Source of the DNA: JBBATK01 sp040398805
GTDB lineage: Bacteria > Bacteroidota > Ignavibacteria > Kapaibacteriales > NICIL-2
Length of the DNA: 64,000 nucleotides
NCBI GenBank assembly: GCA_040398805.1
Contig: JBBATK010000004.1
Coordinates: 62,001-126,000 of the forward strand
Direction: 5' to 3'
Shown: positions 17,860-27,800 of the stretch, piece by piece
Layout: each line of letters starts with the position of its first letter
Numbering within the stretch: position 1 is the stretch's first letter
The notes under the pieces: model-generated
Database searches by the model: none
Seen by the model: the letters and a program-made list of their open reading frames with translations, nothing else
Told to the model about the DNA's origin: nothing
Position numbers and translations under genes: made by a program

Positions 17860-19404
17860 TTACAGATTGAGAGACTTCTTCGACAATGCCAAGCAGGCCG
17901 CTCCGCGACTGGCTTGCGAGTCCGAATAGCACACCACATGAACGTCGGCCGGGAATGAATCCGCAAGGTATGGATTGCCGAAGAGCACGGCGACCACGGG
18001 ACGGTACTGCGCGAGTTCACGGGCAGCGTGCATGAGCCGTGGATGCAGCTCCACCGTTCCCGCATACGCACGCGCCGACGCGAACACGGCGAAAAGCACG
18101 CACTCCGCCGTTTCCGTACTCACCTTCATATCCTCCAACGCCTCGTCGCTGACATCCGCATTGAGATAGGCGATATCGGTGTCGTGTTCATAAACCTGGG
18201 ACAGGTAATGGAAGAACTCACTTGCGGGGTCGATGTTGTCTCCTTGCACCATCGCAAAGCATGCCAGGTGACCGTACCTCTCCAAAGGAAGCTTCTCGTC
18301 ATCTCCGAACACCCGCACCGCGTTGGTGGCGGCCTTCAACGCGAGCATGCCGTGCTCTTCCAGGGAGACGGGATCCGCCGGACGCGATCGACGATCGAAC
18401 AAGCCGCACCAGTCCTTGAGTTCCATCACCCGAAGGAAGGACTCATGGATGCGCTGCGGCTCCAGAGCACCGTCGTTGACCGAGGAGCGAAGGTGCGAGA
18501 GCGCCTCGTGCGGATCGGCAGGGACCAATGCTATGTCCGCACCAGCACGGATACAGCGGATTGTCGCCTCGCCGGACGAGTAGGAGTGACTGATGGCGTG
18601 CATGTCCAGCGCATCCGTCACGATGACCCCGTCGAACTTCATGTACGTACGCAGGATGTCGGTGATGAGGACGGATGACAGGGATGCGGGAAGACCCGAC
18701 GGATCGAACGACGGAACGGCCAGGTGTCCGATCATCACGGATCTAACCTTCGAGCGGATGGCCGACAGGAAGGGCACAAGCTCCACCGAACTGAGGCGTT
18801 CACGCGAATGTTCCAAGACGGGCATTTCCTTATGAGAATCCAGGGCGCAATCTCCGTGACCGGGAAAGTGTTTCGCGCATGCCGCTATATGATGCTCTTG
18901 CGTGCCGTCGATCCATGCCGACAGATGGGGCAGGACATCGCCAAGGGTTTCGCCGAAGGCGCGGGTGTTGATGATGGGATTCTTCGGATTGGTATTGATA
19001 TCGCACACGGGAGCGAAGTTCCAGTGAACACCGATGGCTTTGGCTTCGCGGGCGATGGCGGAGGCGATCGACTTCGTGATGGATGTCTCACGGCCAACGC
19101 CCAGCGCCATGGCATGAGGGAAGTCCGTTCCGCCCTCCAACCGCATGGGAAGTCCGTGCTCGTAGTCCGCACTGAACAACAGCGGTATGTCTGCGCACGC
19201 TTGTAGTTCGGCAATGGCTTGGGCGGCTTCCTCCAATGTTCCTTGAAAGACGCAGAATCCTCCGACGCCCTGCTCCACAAGGGCTATGCGTGAGGTCCGG
19301 TATTCCTCGTCGGAAGCGAATCGAGCGGGATGCAGCGACGGCATGAGCAGTTGAGCCGCTTGGAGTTCCGGTGTCAGTTCATGCGCTGATAAGGGTATGG
19401 CCAT
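17860..19404 (-). CDS. nagZ: Glycoside hydrolase family 3, beta-N-acetylhexosaminidase type
   Basis: 514 residues, no signal peptide, so cytosolic. The NagZ signature KHFPGHG at 178-184 with DSH at 189-191 supplies the acid/base histidine, and Asp264 in VTDALDM is the expected nucleophile. NagZ removes GlcNAc from muropeptides in cell-wall recycling. At about 340 residues classical NagZ is shorter; here roughly 170 extra residues follow the barrel (from about residue 345), resembling the second domain of longer GH3 enzymes. The gene lies 21 nt after the glycosylase gene and is probably co-transcribed. Specificity for another beta-hexosaminide is possible. Confidence 0.85.
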   Translation of the reverse strand: MAIPLSAHELTPELQAAQLLMPSLHPARFASDEEYRTSRIALVEQGVGGFCVFQGTLEEAAQAIAELQACADIPLLFSADYEHGLPMRLEGGTDFPHAMALGVGRETSITKSIASAIAREAKAIGVHWNFAPVCDINTNPKNPIINTRAFGETLGDVLPHLSAWIDGTQEHHIAACAKHFPGHGDCALDSHKEMPVLEHSRERLSSVELVPFLSAIRSKVRSVMIGHLAVPSFDPSGLPASLSSVLITDILRTYMKFDGVIVTDALDMHAISHSYSSGEATIRCIRAGADIALVPADPHEALSHLRSSVNDGALEPQRIHESFLRVMELKDWCGLFDRRSRPADPVSLEEHGMLALKAATNAVRVFGDDEKLPLERYGHLACFAMVQGDNIDPASEFFHYLSQVYEHDTDIAYLNADVSDEALEDMKVSTETAECVLFAVFASARAYAGTVELHPRLMHAARELAQYRPVVAVLFGNPYLADSFPADVHVVCYSDSQASRGAACLALSKKSLNL

Positions 19405-19425
19405 AAGGAACGAGGAAATGGATGA

Positions 19426-20094
19426 TCATGTGGAAGAAAGTGCGGCAACGTATTTGGCGACATACGCATCGACGTGAGAACGTTTGTATTGCATGACATA
19501 GCGCGGATGTTCAACGAAGACGAGCTTGTCGAAGTACCCGCCCTCGGCATTGATATCTTCAGCGACATCTCGGAGCTTGCCTGTTCCCAGGACGATGGCC
19601 ACGTCTCGGCGAAGAGGAAAAGCCATGTGCCGCTGCAGACAGGCATGAATGAAGGGACGCACGACCTCATTCAGATTGACGTCGTCATAGAAGTTGTAGT
19701 TCTTTCCCTCACGGGTGAAGCCGAGCGGACAGAACGACGTGAGGAAGACATCGGCATAGAACCGTTCGGGTCCGCCGCATTGCCTGATCACCCGATAGAT
19801 GAACTCCGACGACAACTCGCGTCGGTCGCCGAGCGAGGTCTCGATACCGCACTCCTCCCGCAATGCTACGGGATCGGTGAACGCTATGCCGGTGAGTCCG
19901 GCTCCGAACCGTCCGGGATTGATGCCGAACACGCCCAACCGCGGACGTTCATCATGGAAGTATTTCCGAAGGAAACGCTGCACGGCCTGTAGCACGTCGA
20001 CCTCGTCGTACGGCAGGAGGACATCGATACCCGTCGGAATCCCTGCAGGCGTGCGGAGAGTCCGAAAGAACGAATATGCGCGATCGTCGAACAT
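19426..20094 (-). CDS. Uracil-DNA glycosylase family protein, SMUG2-like
   Basis: 222 residues. The motif GINPGRFGAGLTGIAF (about 57-72) is the active-site loop of SMUG-type glycosylases, and HPRYVMQYKR (near residue 200) stands where the DNA-intercalating HPS-type loop lies. Such enzymes remove uracil or its oxidised forms from DNA as the first step of base excision repair. The gene is first of a two-gene minus-strand unit with the GH3 enzyme, with a TAACTTTG promoter element 22 nt upstream. It is divergent from the CorC-type gene. Confidence 0.82.
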   Translation of the reverse strand: MFDDRAYSFFRTLRTPAGIPTGIDVLLPYDEVDVLQAVQRFLRKYFHDERPRLGVFGINPGRFGAGLTGIAFTDPVALREECGIETSLGDRRELSSEFIYRVIRQCGGPERFYADVFLTSFCPLGFTREGKNYNFYDDVNLNEVVRPFIHACLQRHMAFPLRRDVAIVLGTGKLRDVAEDINAEGGYFDKLVFVEHPRYVMQYKRSHVDAYVAKYVAALSST

Positions 20095-20116
20095 GAAGTG
20101 AGATGATGCTGAGCGG

Positions 20117-20124
20117 CAAAGTTA
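20117..20124 (-). promoter_or_regulatory. Bacteroidota-type -7 element (TAACTTTG) for the SMUG2-like gene
   Basis: The minus strand reads TAACTTTG, an exact fit to TAnnTTTG, 22 nt before the ATG at 20094. No clear TTTG is seen at -33. Confidence 0.45.
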
Positions 20125-20153
20125 GGAAGGTGCAAGGATGCGAGAGAGAGGGG

Positions 20154-20189
20154 TTTGTGACGAGATACCGTCGTGCGTCTCTATATTTG
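20154..20189 (+). promoter_or_regulatory. Promoter for the CorC-type gene (TTTG ... TATATTTG)
   Basis: TTTG at 20154-20157 and TATATTTG at 20182-20189 match the two Bacteroidota promoter boxes, though the 24-nt spacing is at the long end. The ATG follows 25 nt later at 20215. Confidence 0.5.
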
Positions 20190-20214
20190 AGCGGTTCCAC
20201 GATGGAAATCCTTC

Positions 20215-21534
20215 ATGGGTTCCGATTTACTCCTGTCGTTCCTGCTCGTTTTCTGTAATGGTTTCTTCGTCGCCGCAGAGTTCGCGATCGTCAAGGTGCG
20301 TGCGTCGCAATTGGAACTACGCGTGCGGACGGGGAGTTTCCTTGCCGGCGTCGCGCAGAACATCACCGCACACCTCAATGCATACCTCTCGGCAACGCAA
20401 CTCGGGATAACGCTTTCCAGTCTGGGTCTTGGCTTTTTCTCCGAACGCCTGGCCGCGTCCACCGCGGTGCTCCTTGCCGGCATGATCGGCGTGCCCATCA
20501 CCGATTCGCTTGTCCATGCCATCGCCTTGCCGGTCGCCTTCGGATTCGTTTCGCTTCTGCACATCGTTCTCGGTGAGTTGGTACCGAAAGCGCTGGCCAT
20601 CCGTCGATCGGAGGCCACGGCGCTGTATTCCGCATTACCCTTGCGTCTGTTCTACACGCTCTTCAAGCCGTTCATCTGGGTCATGGACTCGCTGTCGAAC
20701 ACGGTCCTGTCGGTGTTCGGTGTGAAACCCGGCGAGGAAGAGGAAGTGCATTCGCCGGAGGAGCTGAGATACTTGCTCGAGGAGGGCAAAGAGAGTGGTG
20801 CGCTGGAATCGGAAGAGCATGAACTGCTGGAGAACGTCTTCGAGTTCAAGGAAACGGAAGTGCGCCAGATCATGGTTCCACGAACGAAGATCGCCGCGTT
20901 GGATGTTTCCATGTCGGGTGCCGAAATCGTGGACCGCGTCATCGATGAGGGGTATTCCCGGCTGCCCGTGTTCGACTCCACCATCGACTCCATCGTGGGC
21001 ATCGTTTTCTCCAAAGACCTCTTGGCCATGGTCTCGCACAGTTCCGTCATCATCCTTCAGGACGTGATGCATGCGCCGGTGTATGTGCGCGAGCAGGACA
21101 AGATCTCGCATGTCCTTCACCGCATGAAGACGGAGCATTTCCACCTGGCCGTCGTCACCGATGAGTTCGGCGGCACGGCGGGAATCGTGACGCTTGAAGA
21201 CGTCATCGAAGAACTCGTGGGCGAAATCCAGGATGAGCACGACGACGAGAAGCAACCGGTGGAGGAGAGTAGCGACGAGTTCCTTGTCAATGCGTCCACC
21301 TCCATAGCCGACCTGAACGAGTACCTGCCCGTCGCGCTTCCCGAGAGTGATGAGTACGATACGCTCGGTGGACTTCTCAATAGCGTTGCGGGACGTATTC
21401 CGCGCGTTCAGGAATCGTATGTCATTCCCGGATACACCGCTACCATTTTGTCCGCAACGAAGCGTATGAGCGAGCTGGTGCGACTGGTCCGCAACGAACC
21501 CGCCCCGCAGGAGTCGTCCGAGGAAGGCGCATGA
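20215..21534 (+). CDS. CNNM/CorC (HlyC) family membrane protein
   Basis: 439 residues. The N-terminal DUF21 domain (about 1-190) has three to four membrane helices and begins with FLLVFCNGFFVAAEFAIVK, typical of the family. Two CBS domains follow (about 205-330; VPRTKIAALDV, VVTDEFGGTAGIVTLEDVIEELVGEI), then a CorC_HlyC domain (about 345-425). Family members bind ATP and Mg through the CBS pair and are linked to magnesium or cobalt efflux; the old name hemolysin is misleading. The gene ends in an ATGATGA overlap with the phosphorylase gene, so the two are translationally coupled. Confidence 0.92.
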   Translation: MGSDLLLSFLLVFCNGFFVAAEFAIVKVRASQLELRVRTGSFLAGVAQNITAHLNAYLSATQLGITLSSLGLGFFSERLAASTAVLLAGMIGVPITDSLVHAIALPVAFGFVSLLHIVLGELVPKALAIRRSEATALYSALPLRLFYTLFKPFIWVMDSLSNTVLSVFGVKPGEEEEVHSPEELRYLLEEGKESGALESEEHELLENVFEFKETEVRQIMVPRTKIAALDVSMSGAEIVDRVIDEGYSRLPVFDSTIDSIVGIVFSKDLLAMVSHSSVIILQDVMHAPVYVREQDKISHVLHRMKTEHFHLAVVTDEFGGTAGIVTLEDVIEELVGEIQDEHDDEKQPVEESSDEFLVNASTSIADLNEYLPVALPESDEYDTLGGLLNSVAGRIPRVQESYVIPGYTATILSATKRMSELVRLVRNEPAPQESSEEGA

Positions 21535-22403
21535 TGACCAATCCGTCTTCGACACGCACTCAGCATTCCTGGTACACACACCCCGATGAGATGATGGCAT
21601 CCATGAACGAAGCCGCTGATACCCTCGAGCGTGCCTGGCGATGTTCCTTCGACGTGTGCATCGTTGCCGGTTCAGGGATCAGCTCTGCGATAGAGTCGTG
21701 GGAATGCCGCGGACAGATGGATGTCGGCACGGTACCGGGATTCTCCACGTCCACCGTGCATGGTCACACGAACCGTCTCTCGTGGATGCGCGTGAGCGGA
21801 ACCGATGTTCTCGTGTTTCATGGCAGGCGACATCTATACGAAGGTGTGGCACTCTGCGACGCCGTTGCACCGGTCCTTCTGGCTGGACGCATGGGCGTGA
21901 AGCGGTGCGTGTTGACGAATGCGGCGGGCGGGATGAATCCCACATTCTCAGCGGGGGATCTCATGATCGTTTCGGATATCGTCAATGCCACGGGCCGCAC
22001 CGTGGCCGTAAGGGGAAGCCATGGTGCAGCGCTTATCGACAAGGAGTGGTCCATGCGGCTCTTCCACGCATGCGGTCCGTGGCATGCGGACACCGATGCG
22101 AGCGTCCGCAAAGGCGTGTACGTGAGCGTCCTCGGTCCGTCGTACGAGACGCGCGCGGAAATCGGCATGTACTCTCATGCTGCGGATGCCATCGGTATGT
22201 CCACCGTCCATGAGGCGCAGGCGGCAGCTCAGCTGGGAATGTCGGTTGTTGCGGTTTCCGTCATCTCGAACACGTTGCATGAAGCACCCGCATCGAAGCT
22301 CACGCATGAGGAGGTGGTGCAGGTGGCGGCGAAGAGCGGAGCGCGGTTGGGCGACGTCCTCGAGGCATCGGTTCGAACATCAAGAGGCAGACATGAACGT
22401 TGA
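21531..22403 (+). CDS. Purine nucleoside phosphorylase (trimeric, PNP/MTAP type)
   Basis: 290 residues. The phosphate loop GSGIS, HGHTNRL, FHGRRHLYEG and TNAAGGMNP are signatures of the trimeric phosphorylases; Glu in GPSYETRAE and Asn in VSVISN are the base-contacting residues. The enzyme cleaves inosine and guanosine with phosphate in purine salvage. The start overlaps the upstream stop (ATGA), and the 3' end overlaps pth by 11 nt. A second in-frame ATG one codon in is possible. Extended N-terminus of about 20 residues relative to the core. Confidence 0.9.
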   Translation: MMTNPSSTRTQHSWYTHPDEMMASMNEAADTLERAWRCSFDVCIVAGSGISSAIESWECRGQMDVGTVPGFSTSTVHGHTNRLSWMRVSGTDVLVFHGRRHLYEGVALCDAVAPVLLAGRMGVKRCVLTNAAGGMNPTFSAGDLMIVSDIVNATGRTVAVRGSHGAALIDKEWSMRLFHACGPWHADTDASVRKGVYVSVLGPSYETRAEIGMYSHAADAIGMSTVHEAQAAAQLGMSVVAVSVISNTLHEAPASKLTHEEVVQVAAKSGARLGDVLEASVRTSRGRHER

Positions 22404-22983
22404 TTGGTTGATCGTGGGACTGGGAAATCCCGGAACGAAGTATGAAGACACCCGACACAACATCGGGTGGATGGTCTGTGAAGAGCTCATCCGCCGCACG
22501 GGTGGACGTTGGGAGAAAGGAAAAGGGGAATACGTGCAGTGTCTGGTGAAACTGTACGGCAAATCCGTTCTCGTCATACTCCCCATGACCTACATGAATG
22601 CGAGCGGTACGGCTGCCGCGTCTGTGGCCTCGGCGCACAAGCTTTCGTCGGATCGCATCGTGGCTGTCGTGGACGAGTATAATTTTCCTGTGGGGAAGGT
22701 TCATCTGAAGATGGGCGGATCCGATGGCGGACATAACGGTGTGACCTCGCTCATCGAGGAGTTACGGACGGACCGGTTCTGGAGATTGCGGTGCGGTATC
22801 GAGAAGAACTTCGGACCGGGACAGTTGGTGGACTATGTGCTGAGTCCGTTCGCCAACAGCGAACGCGAGCTGCGTGACGTCATGATACAAAGGGGAGCGG
22901 ATGCCATCGCGACCATCATGTCCGCGGGCATACAGCGGGCACCGTCGGCCATCAATGCGGACCGGGATCTGAAGGGGAAGTGA
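22393..22983 (+). CDS. pth: Peptidyl-tRNA hydrolase
   Basis: 196 residues from the ATG at 22393; the frame stays open further upstream but that part overlaps the phosphorylase gene and shows no homology. GLGNPGTKYEDTRHNIGW is the diagnostic N-terminus, with catalytic His22; MTYMNASG and SDGGHNGV supply the other conserved active-site residues. It frees stalled peptidyl-tRNA for reuse and is essential in many bacteria. Coupled to the upstream phosphorylase through an 11-nt overlap; convergent with the YigZ gene 13 nt away. Confidence 0.95.
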   Translation: MNVDWLIVGLGNPGTKYEDTRHNIGWMVCEELIRRTGGRWEKGKGEYVQCLVKLYGKSVLVILPMTYMNASGTAAASVASAHKLSSDRIVAVVDEYNFPVGKVHLKMGGSDGGHNGVTSLIEELRTDRFWRLRCGIEKNFGPGQLVDYVLSPFANSERELRDVMIQRGADAIATIMSAGIQRAPSAINADRDLKGK

Positions 22984-22996
22984 GCCGGGGTGTCGG

Positions 22997-23635
22997 TCAA
23001 TCGGAATCCGTCCCCACGATACAGCCCGCTCGGGCGTTGGTGGCGCGGTCGACCGCCGTCGTGAACGCGTCCACATCCGACTCACGGATATGGCATCGCA
23101 AGTGCACGGAGTCGTGATAATCGGATTCGACGCGGACCGCGTATGTTTCGGCGCAATGCAGGACCGTCTGAACGTCTTCGTACGTACAAAAGACTTTGAC
23201 GGGAATGGTCTTGTAGACGGGCGTCTTTTCACACAAGGCCAGAACGTCGTCCGCCGCTCCCGCATACGCTCGGGCAAGTCCGCCGCGTCCCAGTTTCGTG
23301 CCTCCGAAATACCGCGACACCACCAGCAGGACATCGCTGACGCCGAACTTCTGCAAAGCGAAGAGAATGGGTTTTCCCGCCGTACCGGAGGGTTCCCCGT
23401 CATCGGCAGTGCGGAAGTTGAGTCCGTGGATTCCCAGTCGATAGGCATAGCAATGATGGGTGGCGTCGAAAAACTCCTCATGGATTTCCGCTAAATACCT
23501 CTTTGCATCGTCTTTACTCGTCACGGGAACGGCCGTCGCTATGAAGCGCGATCCGATGACCTTCCGCTCGGCGCGCATCCGTCCGGCGATGGTATGGTAA
23601 CGGTCTCGATCTTCGGACTGCGTCTCACTCATCAA
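22997..23635 (-). CDS. YigZ/IMPACT family protein
   Basis: 212 residues. The motifs GIHGLNFRTADDGEPSGTAGKPIL and VSRYFGGTKLGRGGLARAY-type text are hallmarks of the UPF0029/IMPACT N-terminal domain; a C-terminal DUF1949-like ferredoxin fold follows. Bacterial members are thought to bind RNA or ribosome-associated factors, but the role is not settled. It is divergent from bshA with only 12 nt between the two start codons, so their promoters must lie inside each other's coding regions or overlap. Confidence 0.88.
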   Translation of the reverse strand: MMSETQSEDRDRYHTIAGRMRAERKVIGSRFIATAVPVTSKDDAKRYLAEIHEEFFDATHHCYAYRLGIHGLNFRTADDGEPSGTAGKPILFALQKFGVSDVLLVVSRYFGGTKLGRGGLARAYAGAADDVLALCEKTPVYKTIPVKVFCTYEDVQTVLHCAETYAVRVESDYHDSVHLRCHIRESDVDAFTTAVDRATNARAGCIVGTDSD

Positions 23636-23647
23636 TACTCTATCGAT

Positions 23648-24793
23648 ATGAACATTGGGATTGTCTGTTATCCAACATACGGCGGAAGCGGAGTTGTTGC
23701 AACAGAGTTAGGGATGGAGCTTGCGCGCAGGGGGCACCAGGTACACTTCATCACGTACGCGATGCCGTTCCGTCTGGATCGCTTCCAAGAGAACGTCTTC
23801 TTCCATGAAGTCGAGATCCCCAGCTATCCGCTCATGGAGCATCAGCTGTATACGTTGGCGTTGGCAGGGAAGATCATCGATGTGGTGAAGTACGAGCAGA
23901 TCGACATCCTGCATGTGCATTACGCCATTCCGCATGCCGTCAGCGGTTTCCTGGCAAAGCAGATCGTCCAGCAGACGCATCCGATCAAAGTCGTCACCAC
24001 CTTGCATGGTACGGACATCACCTTGCTTGGATTGGAACCGACGTTCTTGCCGTTGATCCGTTTCGCTCTCGAGCAATCCGACGCCATTACTGCGGTATCG
24101 AACTATTTGCGGGAGAAGACGGTGCAGAGTTTCACTCCCGGGCATGATATCCGCGTCATTCCCAACTTCGTCGATACCACCGTGTATCGTCGATCGGAGG
24201 AACACCGGACGGCCATCCGTTCACGCATCGCCAAGGAGGGAGAGTTCATCTTCCTTCATACCTCGAACTTTCGCGGCGTGAAGCGCGTGCAAGACACCAT
24301 CCGTGTGCTTGTGGAGGCACGGGCGTCCATCCCGGCGCGCTTGGTTCTTGTGGGAGACGGACCCGAGCGTGCGGATGCAGAGAGATTGTCGCGGGAATTG
24401 GGTGTGTCGGATTACGTGACCTTTCTTGGGAAGCAGACCGCACTCCCGGAGTTGTTGAGTGCCGCGGACATTTTCCTCTTGCCCTCGCAATCGGAGAGTT
24501 TCGGACTCTCCGCGCTCGAGGCCATGTCATGTTCGGTGCCCGTCATCGCCTCCAGTGTGGGCGGTATTCCCGAGCTCATCACGCACGGGGAGAACGGCTA
24601 TGTGGCGGAGTTCGGCGATGTCAGCCGCATGGCCAGATATGCCATTGAACTTCTGACGAATCCCAAGCGCTGGGCCTCGTTCAGCGGCAAGGCACGGGAA
24701 TCCGCCGTGTCCAAATACGATGTCAACCATGTCGTCCCCATGTACGAGAGTCTTTACGCCGAACTCATGGCGGACACCACGTCGCCGACCTAA
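23648..24793 (+). CDS. bshA: N-acetyl-alpha-D-glucosaminyl L-malate synthase
   Basis: 381 residues from the ATG at 23648. A GT4 glycosyltransferase with the BshA-specific start MNIGIVCYPTYGGSGVVATELG, HVHYAIPHA and TTLHGTDITLLG, and the GT4 motif SESFGLSALEAM that binds the nucleotide sugar. It joins GlcNAc from UDP-GlcNAc to L-malate, the first step of bacillithiol synthesis, the low-molecular-weight thiol used in Firmicutes and many Bacteroidota. BshB and BshC are not in the window. Divergent from the YigZ gene. Confidence 0.92.
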   Translation: MNIGIVCYPTYGGSGVVATELGMELARRGHQVHFITYAMPFRLDRFQENVFFHEVEIPSYPLMEHQLYTLALAGKIIDVVKYEQIDILHVHYAIPHAVSGFLAKQIVQQTHPIKVVTTLHGTDITLLGLEPTFLPLIRFALEQSDAITAVSNYLREKTVQSFTPGHDIRVIPNFVDTTVYRRSEEHRTAIRSRIAKEGEFIFLHTSNFRGVKRVQDTIRVLVEARASIPARLVLVGDGPERADAERLSRELGVSDYVTFLGKQTALPELLSAADIFLLPSQSESFGLSALEAMSCSVPVIASSVGGIPELITHGENGYVAEFGDVSRMARYAIELLTNPKRWASFSGKARESAVSKYDVNHVVPMYESLYAELMADTTSPT

Positions 24794-24851
24794 GCGGCAT
24801 TCATGAACGGCCCTTCGGATTCCTTGACATCTTCTTGGAACCGAAGCGTGA

Positions 24852-24859
24852 TATATTCG
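24852..24859 (+). promoter_or_regulatory. Possible -7 element (TATATTCG) 4 nt before an ATG
   Basis: TATATTCG differs from TAnnTTTG at one base and lies 4 nt before the ATG at 24864. TTGACA stands about 22 nt upstream. If used, the transcript would be leaderless. Confidence 0.35.
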
Positions 24860-24863
24860 TGGC

Positions 24864-27800
24864 ATGATACTCGCCCGCATTCATCATTCCTTCCATTCTC
24901 ACTTCCGCTCGACGACGCTTCTCCTCTTGTTGCTCGTCCTTCCGGGCGGTCTCGGTGCGCAGATACCTGCGGTGTCGTATCGCGCTCATGCGTCCGCCGG
25001 CTTCGTGCGGAATGCAGGTCAGGTACGTGGCGACTCAGCGGAAGTGGCGACGGTGCGTTTCGTGCTCCGCCTCGGCGACGTGCGCGTGTATGTCCGTGAT
25101 CGAGGATTCAGCTATGTAGTGCCGGTCTATGATACGGTGCCGGAGGCGCGAGCCATGATGACGGCGAACACCTCTGCGACGAGTCCGATGACTGCGCGGC
25201 GGACCCCGAGACTTGCTCGTATGGATTGTGACTTCGTGGGAGCGAAAGCGGGGCTGATCGAGACGAAAGGACGTCGGGCCGAGACGCAGACGTTCTACTT
25301 CCAAGGGAAGGAAGTGGCAGACCTGGAGGTGTTCGATACGATCCTCGTGCGCGAACTGTACCCGGGCATCGACCTTCGGTTCCGGGTCGTGGACGGTCAG
25401 TTGAAATACGACTTCCTCGTGTCGCCGTTCGCCGATGTGCGTTCCATCTGCATGCGCTTTCCGCAAGCGACGGCAATGGCGTCGGGGCCCACCGGCGAGA
25501 TGCGCATTGCGCATGCGTTCGGGACGGTGGTGGACGATCCGCCGGTGGCGGAACTCGTTGAGCAGGACGGACGGGTGCATCCACGGGAGATTCGGTTCGA
25601 GCGTCGGGATGCGCGGAGTTTCGGCTTCACCGTGCCCACCGGGTACGACGGCTCTCAGTACCTGGTGATCGATCCGGCGATTACGTGGTCAACGTTTTTC
25701 GGTGGCAGGGGCGAAGACGAAGTGACGGATGCGGTGATAGGCAACGCCGGATTCCTCGTGGTGTGCGGGTGGTCGCTCAGCGACGTGTTCCCGGGGACGA
25801 CGACCTTGAATCAAGGGGACGAGGATGTGTTCATCGCGCGGTTCAACGCGGATCGGACGTTGAACACGACGACGTATTTCGGTGGACCCAAGTTGGATAT
25901 CGCCTCCGGTGTTGCGGTGGATGAACAGGATAACGTATTTGTTGCCGGACAATCCATGTCCGCCGATCTCGGGTTTGCACAAAACGTCTTCCAATGGGCG
26001 AACAAGAACCCGGGCATCTACAAGGACGCCATCCTCATCAAGTTCACGAATCGGCTGAAGTACGTGACGGGGACCTTCGTGGGCGGTGGTGACGAAGACA
26101 TCGCGCTCGATGTGGCGACGGATCTGCAGGGGAATGTCGTCATCGTCGGGAACACCCACAGTGATAATTATCCCACGACCGCCAGCGGATTTTACACCAC
26201 ACGCAGAGGGACGACCGGCGATGTGGATGCCTGCATGACGAAATTCACCAACTCGCTGGCGTGCATGTGGTCCACGTATTACGGCGGACGTGCCGCGGAG
26301 TCTGCCACGGCTTGCACAGCCGACTCTTCCGGGAATATCTACGTGGGCGGTTGGACTCGGAGTTATGATTTCCCGAACCTGGATGGCTTTCAAAAGGCAC
26401 GCAGCGGCGATGGCGACGGCTTCGTCATGAAGTTGACGGCGCAAGGTTTTCCTCTCAATTCCACGCTCTTCGGGGGCGGTGGTGACGAGAATATCAACGA
26501 TATCGATGTTTCCCGCGGCCGAGTCGTGGCCACCGGATACACCTCGAGCGGTAATGACCTACCTGCGTTCGGCGTGCGACAAGCACAAGACAGGGCAGGA
26601 GGATTGTCGGATGGATTCCTTCTCTGCATGGACAGGAATCTGGGTCCGATGTGGTCGACGTATTGGGGAGGTAGCGGACCCGATGTGTTTTACGCCGTGA
26701 ACATCGCGAGCGATACATCGATCGTGATCGCGGGATATTCCGGAAGTGCCGACATGCCGTTGCGCAGGTCCACGCAGTTGCCGCACAAGGACGGATTGGA
26801 GGATATCTGCGTGGCGAAGTTCACGCCATCGGGAACATGCATGTGGTCCACCGTGATCGGCGGAAAAGGAAGCGATGTCCCTAACGCCATGTGCCTGGAC
26901 AATCTGGACAACATGTATATCGTCGGACACAGCACGGGCGCTGATTTTCCTGTTCAGGGAGCCATTTATCCCAACCCGCAAGGACCGAAGGACGGCGTCA
27001 TCATCAAGTTGTGTCCTACCACACCGATGATTTCGCTCTCGCCCAACGACACCGTGGTTTGTGCGGGCGGTACGCTGTTGTTGACGGCGGACCCGACCTT
27101 GTCACGGTATCAATGGAGTACGGGAGAGAACACCTCGTCCATCTTCGTCAAGACGGCGGGAACGTTCTTCTACTCGGCAGACTCACCGCTGGGTTGCAGG
27201 ACATTTTCCGATACCGTCAGGATCACCATTCGCCAGAAGACACAAGCCGTCATCCAGCGTCGGGGCAAAAGCACCCTTTGCGATGGAGATAGTGTCCTGC
27301 TCTTCTCCGTCGGCCGCTTCGAAGCCTACAGTTGGCGGGATGCGTCCGGCAAGGAGATCGGCACAAAGGACAGTGTCTCTATCAAACAACCCGGCTCGTA
27401 TCATCTGAACATCGTCGACAAGTCCGGTTGCTACGACAGTTCGAGAACGGAGACGATCGCCTTCAGCGTGCGCCCGTCGCTGCTGTACACCTCCAGGCGC
27501 AACGGAGGTGCTGTGCAGGATACGGTACGGTCCATCGTGGCAGCATGCGCAGGCGATGTGGTGGAACTGACTGCGCAGACGCAGGGACTGCCGCTGTTCT
27601 GGTCGACCGGCTCTTCCACGCCGACGATAGATATCAACACCTCGATGCGAGTGGTGGCATCGGTCACCGATGCAGCCGGTTGCATCTGGCGTATGGATAC
27701 GGTAATGGTCGATTTCCGAGAACCGCAGACGCTCACCGTCGTCGGGGTCGATACCGCGTGCACGGGTTCGCCGGTCACTCTCCGAGTCACGGAGCGTCCT

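Noticed and set aside
25689..26444. Minus-strand ORF within the SBBP-repeat gene
   Set aside because: Antisense shadow of repeated propeller codons.
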